10,688 bases of DNA from CBDUVZ01 sp965370805 (GTDB taxonomy: Bacteria; Hydrothermota; Tepidihabitantia; Tepidihabitantales; Tepidihabitantaceae): the NCBI GenBank assembly GCA_965370805.1, contig CBDUVZ010000103.1, positions 1-10,688 on the forward strand, given 5' to 3'. Below the pieces are notes generated by a model, which worked only from the letters and a program-made list of their open reading frames with translations, ran no database searches and was not told where the DNA came from. The translations under genes were made by a program, and so were the position numbers. Below are positions 1 to 5,953 of this stretch, piece by piece. Within the stretch, counting starts at the first letter, position 1. Every line of letters starts with the position of its first letter.

Positions 1-26
1 TAACATCAAACTCTGTTTGACATAGT

Positions 27-46
27 GAGTCTTTGTGGTAAGACTC
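27..46. repeat. Short inverted repeat near the left edge
   Basis: GAGTCTT and AAGACTC form a perfect 7-bp dyad with a 6-base loop. It lies just downstream of a TTGACA hexamer at 17-22. The hexamer 16 bp after that (TAAGAC, 39-44) matches the -10 consensus only weakly and falls inside the dyad. No T-run follows, so it is a poor terminator. It could belong to a gene left of the window, or be an operator over a weak promoter. Its role is unknown. Confidence 0.35.
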
Positions 47-67
47 CTCCCCGCTTCGCTCCTCAAC

Positions 68-129
68 CTTGGCGTTCTTGGCGGCCCTGGCGGTTGTCCT
101 GATTCCGCCTTCTGGCTTCTCCTTGTGCC
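68..129. repeat. Short-period intergenic repeats (nonamer, then heptamer)
   Basis: Bases 68-94 read as three 9-base units: CTTGGCGTT, CTTGGCGGC, CCTGGCGGT. Bases 102-129 read as loose 7-base units: ATTCCGC, CTTCTGG, CTTCTCC, TTGTGCC. There is no gene here. Related nonamers occur at 10630-10647 and related heptamers at 2175-2216 and 10545-10593. I recall very similar text in the intergenic DNA of many environmental bacterial genomes; the function is unknown. The nonamer is clear; the heptamer reading at 102-129 is weaker. Confidence 0.55.
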
Positions 130-133
130 TAGC

Positions 134-161
134 TTGACTATCTTCCGCCCTGCGCTATATT
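134..161 (+). promoter_or_regulatory. Sigma-70-type promoter for the 203-1636 operon
   Basis: A -35 element TTGACT (134-139) and a -10 element TATATT (156-161) are separated by 16 bp. The predicted start of transcription is about 168, giving a leader of about 35 bases to the ATG at 203. The -35 is preceded by GC, as at the three other promoters found in this window (GCTTGAC plus a 16-bp spacer). Confidence 0.75.
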
Positions 162-202
162 CGCCTGAGTGAGCAGAGTATCGACACAACCAAGGAGGTC
201 GT

Positions 203-895
203 ATGAGAACTGTCCTGCGTAGTACCGCTGTCGCCGCAGTCGCGATGGTGCTTCTGGCCGGGTGCTTTGCCCCGGGACTCTACGAAACCGCCAGAACCGC
301 CCCACCCGGCGAGTTCCAGATGGGCGGCGCCCTGACCCCGGTGAACGTGGCGTTCACTGACTCAGGAGTGGGCGTTCTTCTCATCCCGTTCCCCGAGCTA
401 TCCGCCAAGATCGGGATTGCGCCCGGATTCGACCTGGGTGCCAAATGGGCTTTCGGCCCGGGTCTCGGGCTGAACGGCAAGGTCCAGTTCCTGAAAGGGG
501 CCATGGACGGAGCGTTCTACTGTTCCGGGAGCTTCTACGGGATGTTCTTCGGCGACGCCGGGTTCGGCATGTACAGCCTGAGTCCCAGGCTAATACTCAG
601 CAGCGAAACACGCGGCAAGTTCCCGTTCGCAATCAACGCCGGGGTCGGCTACTCCGGCATCATCGCCGGGGCCGGAGGCGAAACCGCAAGCGGCAGTTCC
701 CTGGCAGCAGCAGCCGGGTTCGGGCTGCCGTTCCGGTTCGGCAAGAACCGCAGCGCCAGAGTCATACCCGAACTGAGCCTGTCGGTTCCGATTTTCTCGT
801 CCTACGAAGCCGGCGGCGAAACCGGAATCGGGATGGATGTCGACGCCCTGATGTTGTCTGCCGGCATCGGGTTCGGCGCGGTCGGAAGCGAGTAG
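203..895 (+). CDS. Putative outer-membrane lipoprotein, beta-barrel-like, unknown function
   Basis: The 230-residue product starts with a lipoprotein signal peptide: positive N-terminus (Arg2, Arg6), a hydrophobic core, and the lipobox L18-A19-G20-C21. Lipidation at Cys21 is therefore expected. The mature part is rich in Gly, Ala and aromatics, with alternating short hydrophobic stretches (for example around residues 95-130 and 140-230). This suggests a small beta-barrel or porin-like protein. A YETARTAPPGEF stretch just after the lipid anchor resembles the start of other barrel-type proteins, but I do not recognise the family. The start is supported by AAGGAGG at 192-198, four bases before the ATG, and by the promoter at 134-161. 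The next gene begins 21 bases after the stop, so the two are probably cotranscribed. Function is unassigned. Confidence 0.85.
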   Translation: MRTVLRSTAVAAVAMVLLAGCFAPGLYETARTAPPGEFQMGGALTPVNVAFTDSGVGVLLIPFPELSAKIGIAPGFDLGAKWAFGPGLGLNGKVQFLKGAMDGAFYCSGSFYGMFFGDAGFGMYSLSPRLILSSETRGKFPFAINAGVGYSGIIAGAGGETASGSSLAAAAGFGLPFRFGKNRSARVIPELSLSVPIFSSYEAGGETGIGMDVDALMLSAGIGFGAVGSE

Positions 896-916
896 GAACA
901 GCGCCGGATACCGCTC

Positions 917-1636
917 ATGAGTCTGGTTCTTATCGTCCTGTTCGCGCAGGCACAGTTCCCGTCTCCTGACTCCCTGGTCCGCGCCGCTGACAGCGCGCAC
1001 CGGGTCGCAAGTCTGGCCGGGACGATAACGCGCAGCATTTCCTCGTTCGACGAGCCCGGGACCGAACTCTACGGCAAGTTCTACTGGCAGGACAATAACT
1101 ACCGCTTCGATTTCTCCGAGCCGGAGGAACTCCACGTGGTCTTCGACGGCTCGAGAATCATCATCGACCGACCGGCCCGGCACGAAACCACAATCCGCGA
1201 AGTCGCCGGGTCGCTCGAACCCGGGTACGAGACCGCCTCACCGTGGCTGCCTTCACTGCGCAGGCTGTCCGTGGAGTACGCGTTCGAGCTTGTCGGCCAC
1301 GGACCGGTGGAAGGACAACCGGTCTGGGTCCTTGAAGGAACCGCCGCTGATACGGCAAGACGCCCGGCCCGGCTGATGCTCTGGCTGGACCAGGCGTCGC
1401 TCCAGGTCCTGCGCATGGAGACCTACGGCGCGGGCGAGAACCCGACCACAATCTTCCTCGTCGACAGTTCGGCGACAATCGGCTCGGCCCTGGTGCCGGT
1501 CAGATTCAGGAACTGGCTCGGCGTCGAAGGTGACGCAATCGAAGTGGAAACCAGGCTCTCCGGCATCCGCGCCGGGGTCCCGATTCCCGACAGCCTGTTC
1601 CGGCTCGAACTGCCGGGAGAAAAGAAAGAACCGTGA
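917..1636 (+). CDS. LolA/LolB-fold-like periplasmic protein
   Basis: The 239-residue product has a short hydrophobic leader (residues 1-12, ending A-Q-A before Gln13), so export is likely. The body resembles outer-membrane lipoprotein-sorting (LolA) and MucB/RseB-type proteins. It has a segment about tested residues and substrate conversion (about 33-66, LAGTITRS then YGKFYWQDNNYRFDFSEPE), a strand pair 'VVFDGSRIIIDRP' (about 74-86), and later strands with a linear VWVLEGTAAD stretch followed by a lipoprotein-sorting-like LMLWLDQASLQVLRMETY region. Proteins of this fold bind acyl chains or lipoproteins in the periplasm, and pairing with the lipoprotein gene upstream suits an envelope role. 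No catalytic residues are expected. The ribosome site is weak (GGA within 904-907), so coupling to the upstream gene is possible. The fold assignment is from sequence feel only, and the specific ligand is unknown. Confidence 0.7.
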   Translation: MSLVLIVLFAQAQFPSPDSLVRAADSAHRVASLAGTITRSISSFDEPGTELYGKFYWQDNNYRFDFSEPEELHVVFDGSRIIIDRPARHETTIREVAGSLEPGYETASPWLPSLRRLSVEYAFELVGHGPVEGQPVWVLEGTAADTARRPARLMLWLDQASLQVLRMETYGAGENPTTIFLVDSSATIGSALVPVRFRNWLGVEGDAIEVETRLSGIRAGVPIPDSLFRLELPGEKKEP

Positions 1637-1646
1637 GGCCGCCTGC

Positions 1647-1674
1647 TTGACACTATGAGCCCGAATCGTATAAT
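1647..1674 (+). promoter_or_regulatory. Perfect-consensus sigma-70-type promoter
   Basis: TTGACA (1647-1652) and TATAAT (1669-1674) both match the bacterial housekeeping consensus exactly, with a 16-bp spacer. Predicted +1 is about 1681, giving a leader of about 58 bases before the ATG at 1739. It lies 11 bases after the stop codon of the previous gene, so the small gene downstream has its own strong promoter. Confidence 0.85.
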
Positions 1675-1692
1675 CGCGCAAGCGAGCGATTA
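1671..1692. promoter_or_regulatory. Operator-like dyad centred on the predicted transcription start
   Basis: TAATCGC (1671-1677) and GCGATTA (1686-1692) form a perfect 7-bp inverted repeat with an 8-base centre. It overlaps the -10 hexamer and is centred at about 1681.5, on the predicted +1. Because half of it lies upstream of the start, it cannot act as an RNA hairpin in this transcript. A repressor-binding site is the simplest reading. No regulator gene is visible nearby. Confidence 0.45.
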
Positions 1693-1738
1693 CGACAATG
1701 AAGACCGGTCGGCTTTCTAACCTACGGAGGACGCAAGA

Positions 1739-2071
1739 ATGAAGAAGCAAGCCACATTCGTCCTGGCTCTGTTCGTGCTCTTTGCGATTATCGCGGTGCC
1801 CGCCGCCCAGGCCGCTGATAGCGACAAGGGTGGCCCGTTGCCCTGCCTGTTCGGCTGCCTGTTCGGCACCCGCGCGGGATACCAGTACAACGAAGGCGTC
1901 GCAATCCGGATGCACGAGTGGTTCATGTTCATCCCGATACTGAACTTCGTCGTCTGGGCCATGGACCTCATCGACATCTTCGGCGGAACGACCTGGACCG
2001 AAATCGTCCAGAAGGAACACCTGGCCGCATCAAACTTCGACGCCTGGCACAGCTACGCTGCCATTCGTTGA
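1739..2071 (+). CDS. Small secreted or membrane-tethered protein of unknown family
   Basis: The 110-residue product has a classic Sec signal peptide: Lys2-Lys3, a hydrophobic core, and a probable signal peptidase I site after A23-Q24-A25. The mature part has Cys36 and Cys40 in a tandem CLFG-CLFG motif, then GTRAGYQYNEG (43-53), an EW pair (60-61), a hydrophobic stretch with Pro66 and Asn69 (about 61-81) that could be a membrane segment, and GGTTWTEIV (82-90). The start is fixed by GGAGG at 1726-1730, eight bases upstream. It has its own consensus promoter (1647-1674) and a strong terminator (2082-2123), so it is an autonomous unit. That suggests high, separately controlled expression. I vaguely recall short proteins with a similar Gly-rich plus 'YNEG' layout in WOR-3-like genomes but cannot name a family or function. 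Confidence 0.8.
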   Translation: MKKQATFVLALFVLFAIIAVPAAQAADSDKGGPLPCLFGCLFGTRAGYQYNEGVAIRMHEWFMFIPILNFVVWAMDLIDIFGGTTWTEIVQKEHLAASNFDAWHSYAAIR

Positions 2072-2081
2072 GATAACCAGG

Positions 2082-2123
2082 GCGGCCACGGGTGATAGCA
2101 ACTTTCCCGTGGCCGCTTTCTTC
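2082..2123 (+). terminator. Rho-independent terminator after the small secreted protein
   Basis: GCGGCCACGGG (2082-2092) pairs perfectly with CCCGTGGCCGC (2106-2116), an 11-bp GC-rich stem with a 13-base loop. It is followed by the T-rich tract TTTCTTT (2117-2122 and onward). It starts 11 bases after the stop codon at 2071 and isolates the small gene from the phosphohexomutase downstream. Confidence 0.85.
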
Positions 2124-2150
2124 TCAGCCCCGGGCTCAGGGAGAGAACCA

Positions 2151-2225
2151 ATGACCCGATACCAATATCCGGTACGGAAAGCGGCAAGCGGTCAGCAGTC
2201 CGCCATCCGGCATTCGCAATCATGA
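2151..2225 (+). CDS. Possible 24-codon leader ORF overlapping the phosphohexomutase start
   Basis: An ATG at 2151 follows AGGGAGAG (2138-2145) at ribosome-site spacing. The frame stays open for 24 codons and ends in TGA at 2223-2225, which overlaps the phosphohexomutase ATG (2222-2224) as ATGA. The downstream gene has no ribosome site of its own, so translational coupling through this ORF is plausible. Against it, most of the ORF runs through a 7-base repeat (2175-2216), the peptide (basic, Gln/Ser-rich) resembles nothing known, and a 24-codon open frame can arise by chance. Treat it as a hypothesis. Confidence 0.3.
   Translation: MTRYQYPVRKAASGQQSAIRHSQS
2175..2221. repeat. Drifting heptamer array abutting a start codon
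   Basis: In 7-base register the sequence reads CGGAAAG, CGGCAAG, CGGTCAG, CAGTCCG, CCATCCG, GCATTCG, then the partial unit CAATC just before the ATG at 2222. Every full unit ends in G, and neighbouring units differ by about two or three bases, so the motif drifts from CGGAAAG to GCATTCG. A 7-base period is not compatible with codon structure. The unit GCATTCG closely matches GCATTCC at 10545-10551, which starts the other heptamer array of this window. Confidence 0.65.
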
Positions 2226-3586
2226 ACCCGCTCATATTCCGTGAGTACGACATCCGGGGCATTGCGGACACCGACCTGACCGACGACGAAGTGTTCAAGC
2301 TCGGCCAGGCCTACGGCACCTATGCCCGCAAGCACGGAGCGCGGAAGTGCGTCATCGGACGCGACGCCCGGCTCTCCGGCCCGCGTGTCGCCAGAGCGAT
2401 GACCGACGGCATTCTCGCCACCGGGCTGGACGTAATCGACATCGGCATGGTCCCCACCCCGGTCTTCTACTTCTCTTTCTTCCATCTCGATGCCAACGCC
2501 GGCATCATGGTCACCGCCAGCCACAACCCGCCCGAGTTCAACGGATTCAAGGTCGGACTGAACAAGACCACTATCTACGGTGCGGAGATTACCCGGCTGC
2601 ATGAGATGATGGAAGCCGGCGACTTCGACCAGGGCAGCGGCAAGCACGAAGAGACCGACGTCGTCCCGGCCTATCTCGATCTGTGCCGCTCGAAAGTCGA
2701 GATTCCCGGCCCGCTCAAAGTAGTCTTCGACCCGGGCAACGGCACCGGCGGGGTCCTGCTCGAACGGCTCTTCGCCGGCACCCCGATTGACGCGACCTAC
2801 ATCAACCTCGAACCGGACGGCAACTTCCCGGCCCACCCGCCTGACCCGACCGTACCGAAGTACATGAAACAGGTCAGCGACCTGGTCCGGGAGAAACAAG
2901 CCGACTGCGGCATCGGGTTCGACGGCGACTCGGACCGCATCGGCGCGGTTGACGAGAACGGCGAAACGGTGTACGGCGACAAGCTCCTCGGCATCTACGC
3001 CAGGGAAGTCATCGACAAGAACCCCGGCGCGACAATCGTGTTCGAAGTCAAGTGCTCTCAGGGCCTGGTCGAGTACATCAAGTCCATCGGCGGGACCCCG
3101 CTGATGTGGAAGACCGGCCATTCGCTCATCAAAGCGAAGATGAAGGAAGAGGGCGCGCTCCTCGCCGGTGAGATGTCCGGCCACATGTTCTTTCGGGACG
3201 ACTACTACGGGTACGACGATGCGCTGTTCGCTTCGCTCCGGCTGCTGAGAATCATCTCCGCCACCGGCCGCAGCCTATCCGAACTGGCCGGGGACATCCC
3301 GAAGTACTACGCCACCCCGGAAATCAGGGTTGACTGCCCGGACGAACTCAAGTTCCAACTGGTGCCGAAGCTGCGCGACCATTTTCGGAAAGACCACGAG
3401 GTCATCGACATCGACGGCGCGCGCGTGCTCTTCGATGACGGCTGGGGACTGGTCCGGGCGTCGAATACCCAGCCGGTGCTGGTGCTCCGGTTCGAGGCAA
3501 GAACCCCGGAACGGCTGCCGGAAATCCAGGCCGAATTCTTCGACCTGCTGAAGCAGTACCCGGAAGTGAAACTGCCCGCCGACTGA
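2222..3586 (+). CDS. Phosphomannomutase/phosphoglucomutase (alpha-D-phosphohexomutase)
   Basis: This cytoplasmic enzyme interconverts hexose 6-phosphate and hexose 1-phosphate (mannose and/or glucose), feeding nucleotide-sugar synthesis for envelope polysaccharide. The 454-residue length matches the AlgC/ManB class (about 450-465). All four signature loops are present: the phosphoserine loop TASHNP (98-103, catalytic Ser100), the Mg2+ loop DGDSDR (234-239), the sugar-specificity loop GEMSGH (316-321), and the phosphate-binding loop RASNT (412-416) in the C-terminal domain. The GEMSGH and RASNT loops look like those of the bifunctional Pseudomonas AlgC, but substrate preference cannot be read from sequence alone. 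The start fits the usual N-terminal IFREYDIRG motif. No ribosome site lies upstream; a leader ORF ending in ATGA may couple translation. The TtcA-type gene follows 18 bases after the stop. No consensus promoter is visible after the terminator at 2082-2123. Confidence 0.95.
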   Translation: MNPLIFREYDIRGIADTDLTDDEVFKLGQAYGTYARKHGARKCVIGRDARLSGPRVARAMTDGILATGLDVIDIGMVPTPVFYFSFFHLDANAGIMVTASHNPPEFNGFKVGLNKTTIYGAEITRLHEMMEAGDFDQGSGKHEETDVVPAYLDLCRSKVEIPGPLKVVFDPGNGTGGVLLERLFAGTPIDATYINLEPDGNFPAHPPDPTVPKYMKQVSDLVREKQADCGIGFDGDSDRIGAVDENGETVYGDKLLGIYAREVIDKNPGATIVFEVKCSQGLVEYIKSIGGTPLMWKTGHSLIKAKMKEEGALLAGEMSGHMFFRDDYYGYDDALFASLRLLRIISATGRSLSELAGDIPKYYATPEIRVDCPDELKFQLVPKLRDHFRKDHEVIDIDGARVLFDDGWGLVRASNTQPVLVLRFEARTPERLPEIQAEFFDLLKQYPEVKLPAD

Positions 3587-3604
3587 CCGCAGCCCCGGCA
3601 ACCC

Positions 3605-4375
3605 ATGACCGGCAAGACCGACTCCGACGCTCGCGTGACCCGCAAAGCCCGCCGGTACGCCAAGCTGGCTATCGACCGGTTCGGGATGCTCGACGAAGGC
3701 GAGACGGTCGTTGTCGGCGTCTCGGGCGGGGCCGACAGCCTCTGCCTGCTGCACCTGCTCGCCTGGTACAATGAACGCCGCAACAAAAGATGGGACATCA
3801 GGCCGGTCCACATCGACCCGGGATTCGATACCTGGAAGCCGGGCCTGGTCGAACGCGCCTGCAGGAAACTCGGGTTCGACTGCATCGTGAAGAACACCAA
3901 CGTCCCTGCAAAGCTCAGGGAGACCGGCACCGACTCCTGCTTCTTCTGCGCCCGGGAGCGGCGCAAGACCCTGTTCCGGACCGCGGCCCGGCTCGGCACG
4001 CGCAAAGTCGCGCTCGCCCACAACATGGACGACGTCAATGAAACATTCCTGATGAACCTCTTCTTCGCCTCGTCCGGGGCTGCCTTTGTCCCTTACCAGA
4101 AGCTGTTCAAAGGAGAAATCGTCATCGTCCGGCCGCTCTACTACCTGGACTCCAACCTGGTCAGAACCTACCTGAAAACGACCGGCATCCGGCCGGTCCG
4201 CAACCGCTGCCCGCACGAGAAGACCGGCACGCGCGGGCAGCTCCGACGTTTCCTCGGCAGGCTGTACAAACAGGACCACCGGGTCAGGACCAACATCTTC
4301 TGGGGCATGCACAACCTCAAGCCCGAGTACCTGCCCCGTGCCCACGACCGGCAAGCCGATAAGAACCGCGGGTAA
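3605..4375 (+). CDS. ttcA: TtcA-family PP-loop tRNA 2-thiolation ATPase
   Basis: The product is a 256-residue adenine-nucleotide-alpha-hydrolase-type protein. It has the ATP-pyrophosphatase PP-loop SGGADS (40-45), a CxxC pair (Cys112, Cys115, within DSCFFCARERR), an AHNMDDVNETFLMNL segment (138-152) typical of the family, and a third cysteine in NRCP (Cys202). Known TtcA and TtuA enzymes adenylate the target tRNA base and use a [4Fe-4S] cluster held by three cysteines to insert sulfur; TtcA makes 2-thiocytidine 32. The three-cysteine layout favours this group over the lysidine synthetase TilS, which lacks the cluster. It is shorter than E. coli TtcA (about 311 residues), so 2-thiocytidine versus another thiolated base is inferred. 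No ribosome site precedes the ATG; it probably relies on read-through from the phosphohexomutase, 18 bases upstream. The pairing of the two looks incidental. Confidence 0.8.
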   Translation: MTGKTDSDARVTRKARRYAKLAIDRFGMLDEGETVVVGVSGGADSLCLLHLLAWYNERRNKRWDIRPVHIDPGFDTWKPGLVERACRKLGFDCIVKNTNVPAKLRETGTDSCFFCARERRKTLFRTAARLGTRKVALAHNMDDVNETFLMNLFFASSGAAFVPYQKLFKGEIVIVRPLYYLDSNLVRTYLKTTGIRPVRNRCPHEKTGTRGQLRRFLGRLYKQDHRVRTNIFWGMHNLKPEYLPRAHDRQADKNRG

Positions 4376-4460
4376 CCCGCTTCTTCTCATCCGGCGTTCC
4401 ATCCCATCGGTCCGGTCGGTATCCTGACGAAACAAAGCAGACGACAACCAGAAAGCAGCA

Positions 4461-4488
4461 GCAGACCGGGCATCACTGCCCGGCCTGC
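4461..4488 (-). terminator. Hairpin terminator between convergent genes (mainly minus strand)
   Basis: On the minus strand GCAGGCCGGGCA pairs with TGCCCGGTCTGC around a 4-base loop, giving 12 pairs including one G-U wobble. On the plus strand the same position becomes an A-C mismatch. The minus-strand hairpin lies 40 bases past the stop of the 4528-5871 gene and is followed on that strand by TGCTGCTTTCT, a weak U-tract. It may also serve the plus-strand ttcA-like gene, less efficiently. Confidence 0.6.
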
Positions 4489-4527
4489 TCTACGTCCAGC
4501 CCGTGAATCGGCAGACCCGGGGCTTGA

Positions 4528-5871
4528 CTAGAACCGAACCGTAACCAGGTTGGGTGCGGTGAATGAACCGCTGCTTGCGAATTCGGCCGCAGCCGCGGCC
4601 AGCGTAGTGTAGTTGACCTCGATCCGCGACCCGCTCGCCCGGCCCGCCTGGTCGGCCTGAAGTCCCCTGGCCAGCTTCAGCCCGCCGAGGAAACCGGCAA
4701 CGCCACCAGCCGCGCCCCCGGCTACGAACACTCTCGGCTCCTCCGGGAAAGCGACGAAGCCCAGCCCTGCGCCCAGAAGCGCACCGCCGATTGTGGTCCC
4801 GGCGACAATCAACCCGTTGCCGTTGCTGAAATGCGTCTCCCGGATGTCTTGCTCAATCCACCAGATACCGGCCACGTTGCCGGCCAGCCCGAGGGTCATC
4901 ATAATCGGGACGTGACCATCCCACTCGAAATCGAACCCGACGGCAGACGCGTAGAGCGCAACCGGAACCGCAGCACCAAGCAGCCCGGCGGTACGGTGCA
5001 CGTGCACCTGTCCTTCGGTGCAGTCCCAGGCTCGGGCCCGGGCAACGCCGACGACGCCTCCGACCGCCTGGCCGAGCAGGGCGGCGATAGTGAACGACTG
5101 CTGTGGAAGATCGTCATCGAAGCAGAGCGTGGCAACGCCGGCACCGAGGAGAAAGCCGTCCACGGTTCCATGGTCAGTGTAGGCTGAGACCAGGCCGGCC
5201 TGGCCGGTGCTCATATCCCGGGCCAGCTTGTAGCCCAGCACCTGGCCACCGATGCTGGTTGCCAGCATGGTTGTCATGCACGGCCGGTGTGACTCGAACT
5301 CAAAGGTCAGACTGATCAGCGAGCCGGTGAGAATCCCGCGATACCCATAGGCAACACTCAGGTGCGCCTGGGCGTGGGTCATCGGGGCGTTGCTGGTCAT
5401 CATCAGCGGCCCGAAATAGCAGGCGGAACTCCCGAGCAGGTAGACGCCGGCCGTCCACCGGAAGCTGTAGTCGGCCACGAGCGCGCTCAGGGCCGTGCCG
5501 TACCAGCCAAGGGCCAGCGGTATCTGCTGAATCAGGAAACTGCCCCGGCCTTCCTGGTTCAACCTGACCGACGGCGGCGACTTCTCCAGTTGCGCAGCCA
5601 CCCGCTCCCGGACCTGCCGGAGTTCGTGCTCGGTCAGACTGCGCCGCTGCCGGGTTCCATCCTCGAAATAGGTCTCGGCCACCGGCCCGGCCTCCGTCTG
5701 CCAGAGTTCGACCCGGTCGAACTCAACCAGGTCAGGGAAAATCCCGGCCTTCCGGTTGAGCGTCGGGGTCAACGCCATAATCTCCCCGCTGCCGTCAAAG
5801 CTGAGCGGCGATTCCACCGCCTGCGCCAGGCTGCACACCACCGCCACCAGAAGGCAGATAGTGACTCTCAT
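4528..5871 (-). CDS. Secreted glycine-zipper-rich envelope protein, unknown function
   Basis: The 447-residue product starts with a Sec signal peptide (residues 1-18; likely cleavage after A16-Q17-A18). Residues 20-110 are soluble and charged. Beyond about 115 there is a series of hydrophobic, Gly/Ala-rich segments (about 115-160, 172-192, 202-215, 236-250, 260-278, 294-312, 322-338, 353-375, 380-404) that look membrane-inserted or tightly packed. A module with LGYKLARDMSTGQAG (212-226) recurs as LGGLKLARGLQADQAG (395-410), suggesting an internal duplication. The chain ends in Phe (LVTVRF), as many outer-membrane proteins do. I do not recognise the family. It is convergent with the ttcA-like gene and divergent from rpmF. 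The promoter at 5881-5908 predicts a leader of about three bases and there is no ribosome site, so translation may be leaderless. Met32 is a less likely start because it would lose the signal peptide. Confidence 0.8.
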   Translation of the reverse strand: MRVTICLLVAVVCSLAQAVESPLSFDGSGEIMALTPTLNRKAGIFPDLVEFDRVELWQTEAGPVAETYFEDGTRQRRSLTEHELRQVRERVAAQLEKSPPSVRLNQEGRGSFLIQQIPLALGWYGTALSALVADYSFRWTAGVYLLGSSACYFGPLMMTSNAPMTHAQAHLSVAYGYRGILTGSLISLTFEFESHRPCMTTMLATSIGGQVLGYKLARDMSTGQAGLVSAYTDHGTVDGFLLGAGVATLCFDDDLPQQSFTIAALLGQAVGGVVGVARARAWDCTEGQVHVHRTAGLLGAAVPVALYASAVGFDFEWDGHVPIMMTLGLAGNVAGIWWIEQDIRETHFSNGNGLIVAGTTIGGALLGAGLGFVAFPEEPRVFVAGGAAGGVAGFLGGLKLARGLQADQAGRASGSRIEVNYTTLAAAAAEFASSGSFTAPNLVTVRF

Positions 5872-5880
5872 CTCAGGTCC

Positions 5881-5908
5881 ACTTTAGACCTCAAGACCGG
5901 GATGTCAA
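5881..5908 (-). promoter_or_regulatory. Minus-strand promoter for the 4528-5871 gene
   Basis: On the minus strand TTGACA (5908-5903) and TAAAGT (5886-5881) are separated by 16 bp, with GC before the -35. The predicted +1 is about 5874, only some three bases before the ATG at 5871. Three other promoters in the window share GCTTGAC plus a 16-bp spacer, which supports the assignment; the -10 is the weakest of the set. Confidence 0.7.
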
Positions 5909-5913
5909 GCGGA

Positions 5914-5937
5914 AACAGCCGGCACCGCAACAGCCGG
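5914..5937. repeat. Direct repeat between divergent promoters
   Basis: AACAGCCGG occurs at 5914-5922 and again at 5929-5937, 15 bases start to start. The pair lies between the two outward-facing -35 elements (5903-5908 and 5954-5959). The position would suit a shared regulator, but two 9-base copies in GC-rich DNA could also be coincidence. Confidence 0.4.
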
Positions 5938-5953
5938 TCCGCTCCGGGTCGGC

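Noticed and set aside
2192..3184. Long minus-strand open frames over the phosphohexomutase and other genes
   Set aside because: Shadow frames of GC-rich coding DNA; they lie antisense to genes with clear family motifs and have no recognisable domains.
4522..4551. A GCTTGACT hexamer context like the four promoters
   Set aside because: Nothing resembling a -10 element lies 15-18 bp downstream (CAGGTT at the 16-bp position), and it lies at the 3' end of a convergent gene.
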